A DNA stretch of 64,000 bases, from positions 43,487 to 107,486 of the forward strand of contig PHCS01000003.1 in assembly GCA_002840845.1 (NCBI GenBank). Reading direction: 5' to 3'. Origin of the DNA: Betaproteobacteria bacterium HGW-Betaproteobacteria-14. Lineage in GTDB: Bacteria; Pseudomonadota; Gammaproteobacteria; Burkholderiales; Rhodocyclaceae. The position numbers and the translations under genes were made by a program. This document shows positions 18,602-26,352 of the stretch, in pieces. The stretch's first letter is position 1. Every line of letters begins with the position of its first letter. The notes under the pieces are model-generated. The model saw nothing but the letters and a program-made list of their open reading frames with translations, was not told the DNA's origin and searched no databases.

Positions 18602-18629
18602 CGTCATTCCCGCGAAAGCGGGAATCCAG
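18602..18629. repeat. Palindromic repeat, family A, single hairpin
   Basis: CGTCATTCCCGCG...CGCGGGAATCC hairpin, identical to the first half of the copy at 4410-4485. The 18472-18891 gap otherwise holds only motif copies and the left inverted repeat; I see no gene in it. Confidence 0.8.
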
Positions 18630-18657
18630 AAGCTACGCAGACCCCGCCGTCGCAACG

Positions 18658-18765
18658 GGCCAGGGAAAGTCAGTCGCTGGGATACGGTGATTGAGTACTA
18701 TCGCCCTTAGGTAGGTGATGCTCCGCCAACCAAACTTCCGCTCTTCGGCCGAAGCGGACGTCGCT
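18658..18765 (+). repeat. Left ~105-bp inverted repeat of the accessory segment
   Basis: It runs from GGCCAGGGAAAGTCAGTC through a 24-bp motif copy and a TGAGT-x-CTATCG block to the 20-bp palindrome-containing CCGCTCTTCGGCCGAAGCGG (18738-18757). The reverse complement of 24043-24150 aligns along the whole length with, by eye, about 80% identity and one or two single-base gaps. Confidence 0.75.
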
Positions 18766-18891
18766 GATCGTAAAAATTGATCAGGCCAGGATGGCCGCTT
18801 TCAACGTTTGAGCTCACCTGCGGGCGACAGACGGCGCAGCCGGCTGGCGAACGTCAGGTGGCGCGAAGGGTTAGGCGTCTGCATTTGCGGC

Positions 18892-19317
18892 TCATACAAG
18901 ATAGCCGCGAGCCCCGTACGGAAAGCCGGCGAGCTCTGTGTTGGCCTTGTCGCTATAGCCGAAGTACGCCCGAACCTCGGTAATCCTATGGTCGCGCATC
19001 AGGTACCACTCACTACCCCTCATCATCACGCGTAAGTCTGTTCCCTCGGGCGTCCAAAGGCAGCTCCACTCACTAACGACTTCGTTGCCCTGGGCAATGA
19101 TGTGGTCGATCTTCCAGATGGGATTGAGGTGGACTTTGAATTTGCGCCAGTACTTGGCTAGGTGCTGAGCGCCTCGGATCGGCTTGAATTGCTCGGGTAG
19201 GAAGAAGTGAACAACTTCAGGATCGAGCGTACTTAGAAGATCATCAAGGTCGCCGCTGTTGCACCCGTCGAAGTACTTCAGGACGATAGAGGTGTTTTGT
19301 GCTTCGATCGATGACAT
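18892..19317 (-). CDS. NTF2-like (SnoaL-type) protein
   Basis: The 141-aa protein has the cone-shaped NTF2 fold signature: an N-terminal helix VLKYFDGCNSGDLDDLLSTL, then DPEVVHFF, a central YWRKFK helix, and the strand block VVSEWSCLW...WYLMRDHRITEVRAYF. Such proteins are small enzymes or ligand-binding domains (SnoaL cyclases, ketosteroid isomerase relatives); the substrate is not predictable. AAGGAAG precedes ATG 19317. It has no operon partner and lies just inside the left inverted repeat. Codon use and GC look less biased than in the chromosomal neighbours, in line with acquisition. Confidence 0.75.
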   Translation of the reverse strand: MSSIEAQNTSIVLKYFDGCNSGDLDDLLSTLDPEVVHFFLPEQFKPIRGAQHLAKYWRKFKVHLNPIWKIDHIIAQGNEVVSEWSCLWTPEGTDLRVMMRGSEWYLMRDHRITEVRAYFGYSDKANTELAGFPYGARGYLV

Positions 19318-19696
19318 AGCGCTTCCTTTGAGTAGCGGCGAGGGGCTAGGGAAGACTAACAGTTAGTGAACGGCACTGGGGCCCGGATATTCTTTATTGA
19401 ACCGGACGCCATGATGCCTCTGTATTAATTTGAATGGCAAGCACTTCTTCTCGTACCTGTCCGTTCAATAACCCTCGTTTTCCGGGGTACTAGCCGTCTC
19501 CTCTCCCTTGCAACGGACGCGGAAAGCGGACGTTACATCGACTAGGGGGGGAGTTGCTGACGTCCGCTTCGGCCGAGTTTGAGACGCTGATAGTAGACTG
19601 GTCTTCGGCCGTAGGTCTTGGCGCGGACACCATCATCTTTCTGCCGGTAATGTATGCTGTCCAAATATGGCCTGCTGCTGATCGAAGGAGGTGATT
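19318..19696. other. Intergenic region before the TPR-CHAT gene
   Basis: This 379-bp gap separates two divergent genes. It contains AT-richer sequence and the CGTCCGCTTCGGCCGAG palindrome (19557-19580). A TTCGGCCG-like remnant is near 19604. A GGAGG ribosome site (19687-19691) serves the downstream GTG start. No further gene is visible, and I could not fix a promoter. Confidence 0.5.
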
Positions 19697-22600
19697 GTGC
19701 TAGGTCGCCTATTGCTTTTCAAGAACCTGATCACAACTATCATGGCCTGTGCCACGCTTTGGCTCACAGCGCCGCCAATGGCCTGGTCACAAACGAGCAG
19801 CACGACGACTCAGGTCAAGATAAGCGTCGAAGGCAATCGCTTTATGAATGCCGGTATCCAGGCTTACCAGCAAGGGAAAATCCCAGAAGCATCCCGACTG
19901 TTTGAAAAGGCTCGCACGATCTATAGCCGTGAACTGGTCGAGAATCACCCAGACACGCTTCACTCGATGCACAACCTGGCCATTACATACCGCGACCTCG
20001 GCCAGTACGACCAAGCGCTGGCGCTACAGGAACCTACCCTGCAACTCCGGCGCGCCAACCTCGGCGAGGATCATCCCGCCACGCTCGACTCAATGAACGA
20101 ACTAGCCATCACCTACGGCGCCCTCGGCCAGTACAACAAGGCGCTGGCGCTGAAGGAACGCATCCTGAAACTGTGGCACGCCAAACGCGGCGAGGATCAC
20201 CCCGAGACACTACGCTCGATGGCCAACCTGGCCAACACATACGCTGACATCGGCCAGTACGACAAGGCGCTGCCACTGGAGGAACACATCCTGAAACTGT
20301 GGCGCTCCAAACTCGGCGAGGATCACCCCGACACGCTCTCCTTGATGAACAACCTGGCTACCACCTACGCGGACCTCGGCCAGCACGACAAGGCACTGGC
20401 GCTACAGGAACATACCCTGCAACTTCGGCGCACCAAACTCGGTGAGGATCACCCCGACACGCTCGGCTCGATGGCCAACCTGGCCAACACATATGCTGAC
20501 CTCGGCCGGCCCGACAAGGCACTGGTGCTGGAAGAGACCACTCTGCAACTCCGGCGTGCCAAACTCGGCGAGGATCACTCCGATACGCTCAACTCGATGG
20601 CCAACCTGGCTACCACCTATAGCGCCCTTAGCCAACACGACAAGGCGCTGGCGCTACAGGAACATACCCTGCAACTCCGACGCGCCAAACTCGGCGAGGA
20701 TCACCCCGACACGCTCACCTCGATGCACAACCTGGCCATTATCTACAGCGCCCTCGGCCAGCACGACAAAGCGGTCGCGCTTAAGGAACACACCCTGAAA
20801 CTCCGGCGTTCCAAACTCGGCGAGAATCACCCCGACACGCTCGCCTCGATGCACAATCTGGCCGCCACCTACGCCGACCTTAGCCAACACGACAAGGCGC
20901 TAGCGCTGGAGGAGCGCACCCTGAAATTCAAGCGCGCCAAGCTGGGTGAGGATCATCTCAGCACGCTCACTACGATGAACAATCTGGCCGCCACCTACGG
21001 CACCCTCGGCCAACACGACAAAGCGCTGGAGCTACTGGAACCTACCCTGAAACTCCGGCGCGCCAAACTGGGCGAGGATCACCCCAGCACGCTCGACACG
21101 ATGAACAACCTGGTTACCACCTACGGCACCCTCGGCCAGCCCGACAGAGCGCTGGCGCTGCTTCCTGGCATTGTTGGCGGCACCGAGAAATTGCGTACTC
21201 TGCCAGGGCTGGCAACCGAGCAACGCCAAAGCATTTTCGCCAAGTATTCCGACAGGTATCAGTTGTATGCAAAACGGTACGCTAGCGCCCGCCGTCTGGC
21301 TGAGGCGTTCAATCTCGGTGACATTTCCAAAGCCCGCACACTGACCGACAGCATCAAGGCACAATCCGCCCTGCGTTCCCTGCCGGTGGTTGAACAGCAG
21401 AAACTGCAAGCCAGTGAAAGCCGTGCCCAGGCGTTAAAGGCGATTATCGACAGATTCAGCGCCACAGGTACGCGCGACAGCGGCGCGGTGCTCGCCCTGC
21501 AAAAGCAACTGGATGCCCACAACGTCGACCACCTCCAACTGGTGGCGAGCCTGAACAGCCGCTACCCGAAATACGCGCAGATCACCCAGATCAAAGCGGC
21601 TACGGCAAGCCAGGCTAAGCAACTCCTCGGCAGCGAAGAGATATTCGTGAGCTACCTTGTCACGACTTACGGAACGGCCCAGGTCTTTGTCCTCGATACC
21701 AGCGGCGAAGCCAAGTGGGTGGATCTGGGTCAGATCAAAGAACTCGCCAAAACCGTGGCCACCTACCGCGAACTGATTGCCCCCAGCACCGGAGGCGACC
21801 CGTCAGGCCACCTGGTGGCCCTCAAGGCCGGCGGATACCAATGGCTGGACGCGGGGCAAGCCTTGCCCGCCGACGCCAGTATCGTGTCCAACGACTTGAA
21901 GGCGTTCAACCGCTACTGGCACGACACCCTGATCAAGCCCATCCTGCCGCTGGCTGGCCCCTACAAGCGCTGGATCATCAGCCCGGACAAGGATCTGGCG
22001 CTGTTGCCCTTCGACACCCTGGTCGAAGCCTTCAATGCGGACGGCCAGCCTGCGCAAACCCTCGTGCAGACCCGCAACATCACCTTGGTGCAAAGCTTTG
22101 CGGTGTTTGCCCTGCTCAAACAGCGCGAAGTGGACTACGCGACGTTGCAGCGGCCGAAGGCGTTGTTTGCCATGGGCAATGCGGTGTATGGCGATGGCTG
22201 GGCCGAGGCCAGGGGCATCCGCCGTGGCGGCGGCACACGGGGATTTACCCCGCGCAGCAGTGACGCGGCGGGCCAAGGCTATGCACGCGCGCCCATGCAG
22301 TCCATCGCCGAGCGCTCCGTCATGGATAAGCTCGTCTGGCAAAACCTGCCCGGCACGGCGCATGAAATCAAGGCGGTCAGTGCGGTTTTCAACGGCAAGG
22401 CGCAGGGTGGTGACGTCAATGTGGATACCTACGTGGGGCCGAATGCCAGCGAAGGCAAACTGCAACAACTCAACGCGGCCGGCAAGCTGAAAGACTATCG
22501 TTATTTGCTATTCAGCGCGCACGGTTATCTGGCGCAAAACCCGGAACTCTCCAGCCTGGTGTTGAGCCAGCAAGGCAATCCGCCGGAGATCGACGGCTAT

Positions 22601-22930
22601 GTGACGGCTGGCGAATGGCCGCTCTACGACGTCCAGAGCGACCTTACGGTACTCAGTGCCTGCGACACCGGCGTCGGCAGGACGCAGGCGGGAGAAAGCG
22701 TGATGGGCCTGCCCTACGCGCTGTTTGTCGCGGGCAACAAGAACACGCTGCTCAGCCTGTGGCCGGTGGACGACGATGCCACGGCAGAGTTCATGCGACA
22801 CTTCTTCACCAAGATCAAGGGTGGGACCTCGCAACCGGATGCTCTGCGTCAGACCAAGCAGGAATTCATGCAGCACCCGCAGTGGAGCAACCTGAGATTC
22901 TGGGCCGCATTTGTGCTGTATGGGGTGTGA
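19697..22930 (+). CDS. Exported TPR-CHAT protein (caspase-like protease)
   Basis: The ~1077-aa protein begins with a probable signal peptide (hydrophobic residues about 8-25, then PPMAWSQT). Ten tandem 42-residue TPR units of the kinesin-light-chain type (each with EDHPDTL and NLA-x-TY) span about residues 80-490. A helical linker follows, and then a C-terminal CHAT domain (about residues 750-1077). The caspase-type dyad is visible as His942 in LLFSAHGYL and Cys989 in VLSACDTGVG, with the usual LPYALFVAGNKNTLLSLWPVDD after it. CHAT proteases cleave partner proteins when their TPR part senses a ligand. GTG 19697 is chosen because GGAGG sits 5 bp upstream. The neighbouring HEPN-LOTUS gene is a possible partner, by position only. 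Confidence 0.88.
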   Translation: MLGRLLLFKNLITTIMACATLWLTAPPMAWSQTSSTTTQVKISVEGNRFMNAGIQAYQQGKIPEASRLFEKARTIYSRELVENHPDTLHSMHNLAITYRDLGQYDQALALQEPTLQLRRANLGEDHPATLDSMNELAITYGALGQYNKALALKERILKLWHAKRGEDHPETLRSMANLANTYADIGQYDKALPLEEHILKLWRSKLGEDHPDTLSLMNNLATTYADLGQHDKALALQEHTLQLRRTKLGEDHPDTLGSMANLANTYADLGRPDKALVLEETTLQLRRAKLGEDHSDTLNSMANLATTYSALSQHDKALALQEHTLQLRRAKLGEDHPDTLTSMHNLAIIYSALGQHDKAVALKEHTLKLRRSKLGENHPDTLASMHNLAATYADLSQHDKALALEERTLKFKRAKLGEDHLSTLTTMNNLAATYGTLGQHDKALELLEPTLKLRRAKLGEDHPSTLDTMNNLVTTYGTLGQPDRALALLPGIVGGTEKLRTLPGLATEQRQSIFAKYSDRYQLYAKRYASARRLAEAFNLGDISKARTLTDSIKAQSALRSLPVVEQQKLQASESRAQALKAIIDRFSATGTRDSGAVLALQKQLDAHNVDHLQLVASLNSRYPKYAQITQIKAATASQAKQLLGSEEIFVSYLVTTYGTAQVFVLDTSGEAKWVDLGQIKELAKTVATYRELIAPSTGGDPSGHLVALKAGGYQWLDAGQALPADASIVSNDLKAFNRYWHDTLIKPILPLAGPYKRWIISPDKDLALLPFDTLVEAFNADGQPAQTLVQTRNITLVQSFAVFALLKQREVDYATLQRPKALFAMGNAVYGDGWAEARGIRRGGGTRGFTPRSSDAAGQGYARAPMQSIAERSVMDKLVWQNLPGTAHEIKAVSAVFNGKAQGGDVNVDTYVGPNASEGKLQQLNAAGKLKDYRYLLFSAHGYLAQNPELSSLVLSQQGNPPEIDGYVTAGEWPLYDVQSDLTVLSACDTGVGRTQAGESVMGLPYALFVAGNKNTLLSLWPVDDDATAEFMRHFFTKIKGGTSQPDALRQTKQEFMQHPQWSNLRFWAAFVLYGV
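19935..21175 (+). repeat. Ten tandem 126-bp repeats in the TPR-CHAT gene
   Basis: Each 126-bp unit encodes one 42-residue TPR. Blocks such as AAACTCGGCGAGGATCACCC recur at nearly every unit with few changes. Copy number could vary through slippage or recombination, so assembly of this stretch deserves care. Confidence 0.85.
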
Positions 22931-23099
22931 GTGTGCAGATGATCCTTAATCGCCCAGACTTACACAGATAGTCTTGAATGGCAGTTTGGCGAAGCAAACC
23001 GGCCGCACACGCTGATGTTAGTCGCTGGCCGCTTCGGCCGACGAACGGGCATTCTGAGCATTCCCTTCAAGCCATGCTGCTTTCGGAAATAGCCGCCAC

Positions 23100-23948
23100 T
23101 CATTCCTTGTTCTTGTAGAGTGTCCTGAACTGCCCGTCGGGTAGCGGCTCATCGAAGACATCAAACAACCCACTTCCGACAATCAGTTTCTTGAGCGTTT
23201 TGAAACCGTATCGCTCCTTGAGGTTCTTCACATCCTCAGCCAAATTCCTGTTCGCTAGGTCACCAGCGCGAGCCAGGTAGGTCCAGCCATCCTCCCGGCG
23301 AATCTGGTTGGCCGCGTCCCTCAGGAGCGACACAAGTGGGCTGGCTTGCAGCAACATCAGTTCAGATTGCTTTTGATACTCTTCACTGGCCATGAACTCG
23401 ACAAGCATTTTCCGGCCATCCTGAATGTGATTGGCCGTGGTTAGTAGGTGTTCATGCATCGGCCGCATTTTGTCGTGCTGGGCGTCCAGATAGGCCAAAG
23501 TCTCCTCAAGCTTTTCCTGTGAGCTAGGTTGCCATCTTGGCAGAAAGCCATGGACAAGTTCGTTGCGCTGGTCTTTCATCAGATCCAAATCTTGACGCAT
23601 GGCCTCAATAAACTTGGCATCCGCTGAAATCCGGAAAGAGAAAGTAACCCAGTCGGCAGGGCCTTCATCCTCGGGGACCGCAACTCCGGCATCCTGAAGG
23701 ACTTCGGTTTTATACAGGGTAACAAGGTTCCCAAGCGTCGTATTGTTGATGGTGTCGGCCTGCTTCTGTTGGCGCTCCTTGAAATCTGCCGGTGTGCCAC
23801 CGGCCTTATGGTTGGATAGCAGGAACTTAAACAACCTCTCGATCTGCTGGAACGCAAGGAGGTTGCGGCCCACGCGGCGGAGCACTTCGTCTTGAGTTGG
23901 TTTAAGGTCGGAATTCAAAGAAGAAGCCCTTAGAGTTGATCCGACCAT
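23100..23948 (-). CDS. Putative HEPN-LOTUS (OST-HTH) protein
   Basis: The 282-aa protein is not a well-known family member. Its N-terminal ~150 residues are helical. They include RNLLAFQQIERLFKFLL and the motif RNELVH (Arg128, Asn129, His133), the R-N-x3-H signature of HEPN ribonuclease or nucleic-acid-binding domains. The last ~65 residues, from DGWTYLARAGDLANRN through KERYGFKTLKKLIVGSGLFDV, look like an OST-HTH/LOTUS domain, which binds RNA (G-rich or G4). A protein that binds and perhaps cuts RNA is inferred. Start 23948 lacks a strong ribosome site; a TTG about 30 bases in is an alternative. It lies beside the TPR-CHAT gene, transcribed towards it. Confidence 0.65.
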   Translation of the reverse strand: MVGSTLRASSLNSDLKPTQDEVLRRVGRNLLAFQQIERLFKFLLSNHKAGGTPADFKERQQKQADTINNTTLGNLVTLYKTEVLQDAGVAVPEDEGPADWVTFSFRISADAKFIEAMRQDLDLMKDQRNELVHGFLPRWQPSSQEKLEETLAYLDAQHDKMRPMHEHLLTTANHIQDGRKMLVEFMASEEYQKQSELMLLQASPLVSLLRDAANQIRREDGWTYLARAGDLANRNLAEDVKNLKERYGFKTLKKLIVGSGLFDVFDEPLPDGQFRTLYKNKE

Positions 23949-24042
23949 ATCTTAGCCGCATATTGCGTAGATCCGGCGATCGAGCCACCAACTGATCTGG
24001 AGGCGGTAATTCACTCATAGCGGAAGTAGTAAGAGCAGATCA

Positions 24043-24150
24043 TCAGTGGCCGCTTCGGCCGAAGAGCGGTAGCTTGTTTGGGGCAGCAATCGACTACCTA
24101 GGGTCGATAGGACTCAGTCGCCGTATCCCAGCGACTGACTTTTCCCGGCC
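24043..24150 (-). repeat. Right ~105-bp inverted repeat of the accessory segment
   Basis: This is the reverse-complement partner of 18658-18765. The 20-bp CCGCTTCGGCCGAAGAGCGG (24050-24069) is an exact inverted match to 18738-18757. The 24-bp motif at 24119-24142 is the best copy in the window, and the spacing between the two landmarks is 49 bp here and 48 bp on the left. Confidence 0.75.
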
Positions 24151-24165
24151 GCCGCCTTCGCGGGA

Positions 24166-24489
24166 TCAGATCAACGCCTCGATTCCCTTGCGGTCAAGCA
24201 GGTTGAGCAGCTTGAGGGAGGGGCCGCTCGGATGCTTGTCGCCGATCTCCCATTGGCGCACGGTGGAAAGGCTCGTGTTCAGCACCGATGCCAGCACCGC
24301 CTGGCTCAGCTTGTGGCGTGTGCGCAGCGCGCGGATCTTTTCGCTGGAATAGTCGGGGATAGGCGCCAGGCACAATGCGTCGTATTCGCGCATCCGGCGC
24401 TTGTCGATGAAGCCGGCAGTGTGCAGATCGCGGGCGGTTTCGTGCACCGCATCGAGGATTCGGCTTTTCGCCCTAGTCTTGGTTGTCAT
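24166..24489 (-). CDS. HTH antitoxin/transcriptional regulator, HigA/NadS-like
   Basis: The 107-aa protein has an Xre-type helix-turn-helix in its second half (about residues 50-105, EKIRALRTRHKLSQAVLASVLNTSLSTVRQWEIGDKHPSG). It ends in LKLLNLLDRKGIEALI, as in antitoxins paired with RelE-like toxins of the PF06296 type. It overlaps the upstream toxin gene by 17 bp, the usual toxin-first order. It probably binds the imperfect inverted repeat at 24864-24886 and represses the operon. The antitoxin frame itself is intact. Confidence 0.85.
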   Translation of the reverse strand: MTTKTRAKSRILDAVHETARDLHTAGFIDKRRMREYDALCLAPIPDYSSEKIRALRTRHKLSQAVLASVLNTSLSTVRQWEIGDKHPSGPSLKLLNLLDRKGIEALI

Positions 24490-24857
24490 GGCAAATCTCC
24501 TGCAAAGCTCCGCTCTCCGCCTGCGCGTCGAGATCGCGCGATGAGAGCTTCAACAAATCGTCGGCAATCGCCTGGAGCGCCTCCAGTTCCTTGCCGCTCA
24601 CGTTCCCCCGCTCGTTCTTCTCGAAGCCGAACAGGAAGAACCACCGGCTTCCCTTGTTCGTTGCCACCAGGGTGCGCGTGCTTCCGCTCTTGCCCCGGCC
24701 CGGCAGCGGCACGCGTTTCTTGACCACGCCGCCACCCAGATCGGCATCGACCAGCCCGCGAACCATCTCATCCACGGCTGCGCAGAGCGCCGTGTCGGCA
24801 AGCCCGGTTTTCCGCATCCAGCGGGTGAAATGCCCTTGCCTTGAAAACCCTGCGCAT
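24473..24857 (-). pseudogene. RelE-like toxin (PF06296 type), N-terminal frameshift
   Basis: The open part (24473-24817, 114 aa) has the family core LADTALCAAVDEMVRGLVDADLGG, then KKRVPLPGRGKSGSTRTLVA, WFFLFGFEKNERGNV and LQAIADDLLKLS. The family normally begins with a strand such as RVFKTKAFARW. That start is present from ATG 24857 (MRRVFKARAF) but in another frame. The two join if one base is removed near TTTCACCCGC (about 24822-24832). No start codon in the core frame lies upstream of the internal ATG 24817. The toxin is therefore probably inactive, unless a sequencing error or a shorter functional form explains it. Confidence 0.7.
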
Positions 24858-24863
24858 TGGCAA

Positions 24864-24886
24864 AGTATATCACTAAGTGTATTACT
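24864..24886. promoter_or_regulatory. Possible operator of the toxin-antitoxin operon
   Basis: AGTATATCAC-TAA-GTGTATTACT is an imperfect inverted repeat just upstream of the original toxin start. It overlaps a TATACT hexamer on the minus strand. Autoregulation by the antitoxin is the usual arrangement for this family. Confidence 0.4.
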
Positions 24887-24943
24887 GTGTTTTGCGCAGG
24901 CTTTGGATGAGTTCCTTGTCTGGCATGCGGCGACTATTTCTGA

Positions 24944-24967
24944 AAAGTCAGTCTGCGTGATACGGCG
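24944..24967 (+). repeat. 24-bp dispersed motif, solo copy
   Basis: AAAGTCAGTC...GATACGGCG, 20 of 24 positions. It marks the beginning of a repeat-filled gap before frmA. Confidence 0.55.
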
Positions 24968-25090
24968 TTACCCCTCACCCTAGCCCCGCTCCGCGCCCCA
25001 CGGCCGGCTTTGCACAGCCGGCCGGCTCAGGCAGCGCGAAGCATGCTTCGCGAAACCCCGCCTTCGCCCCCGCTTGCGGGGAGAGGGAGT
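24967..25090. repeat. Repeat-rich stretch before frmA (family B remnants)
   Basis: It contains CCCCTCACCCTAGCCCC, a GCCGGC...GCCGGC hairpin, a perfect 18-bp palindrome CGCGAAGCATGCTTCGCG (25035-25052) and a GCTTGCGGGGAGAGGG end. I see no gene in the 24858-25226 gap. The frmA promoter presumably lies in its last 140 bases. Confidence 0.65.
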
Positions 25091-25097
25091 CTCTCTA

Positions 25098-25130
25098 AGG
25101 GATAACCCCTAGCCCCCACTGGAATGATCC
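25098..25130 (+). promoter_or_regulatory. AGGGATWACCCCTA element before frmA
   Basis: AGGGATAACCCCTA lies 115 bp upstream of the frmA start and matches 13 of 14 bases of the element before osmC-lpdA (12722-12735, minus strand). The following CACTGGAATGATCC loosely parallels the second half of the 31-bp element at 8211. Confidence 0.45.
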
Positions 25131-25226
25131 GGATTCCGCGCCCTTGCGGATGCCGATACATTCCGATGGCAAAGCCCGGATAGAAATCGCGGGCGATCCG
25201 GCATCGAAACCACTGAGGAGCGAACC

Positions 25227-26336
<1,110 letters not shown>

Positions 26337-26352
26337 GCGGTCGCGGCAAGCC

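Larger units (their letters stand above)
18658..24150. mobile_element. Inverted-repeat-bounded accessory segment, no transposase
   Basis: About 5.5 kb is enclosed by ~105-bp imperfect inverted repeats. Inside are three genes: NTF2-like (minus), TPR-CHAT (plus) and HEPN-LOTUS (minus). Each is separated by a TTCGGCCG-centred palindrome (19557-19580, 23023-23045), and AT content is higher than in the flanks by eye. No transposase or integrase is present, so movement would need help in trans. An alternative is that the two ends are independent copies of a dispersed repeat. Confidence 0.55.

Noticed and set aside
18799..18876. Integron attC-like structure on the minus strand after the NTF2-like gene (GCCTAAC ... 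GTTGAAA, with CACCTG/CAGGTG arms).
   Set aside because: Only one candidate site exists, the R' box misses the final pyrimidine, the other genes of the segment are not followed by such sites, and no integrase is present.
19935..21175. Regularly spaced repeats that could suggest a CRISPR array.
   Set aside because: The 126-bp units are continuous coding sequence for 42-residue TPRs; there are no short identical repeats with unique spacers. No CRISPR array is seen anywhere in the window.
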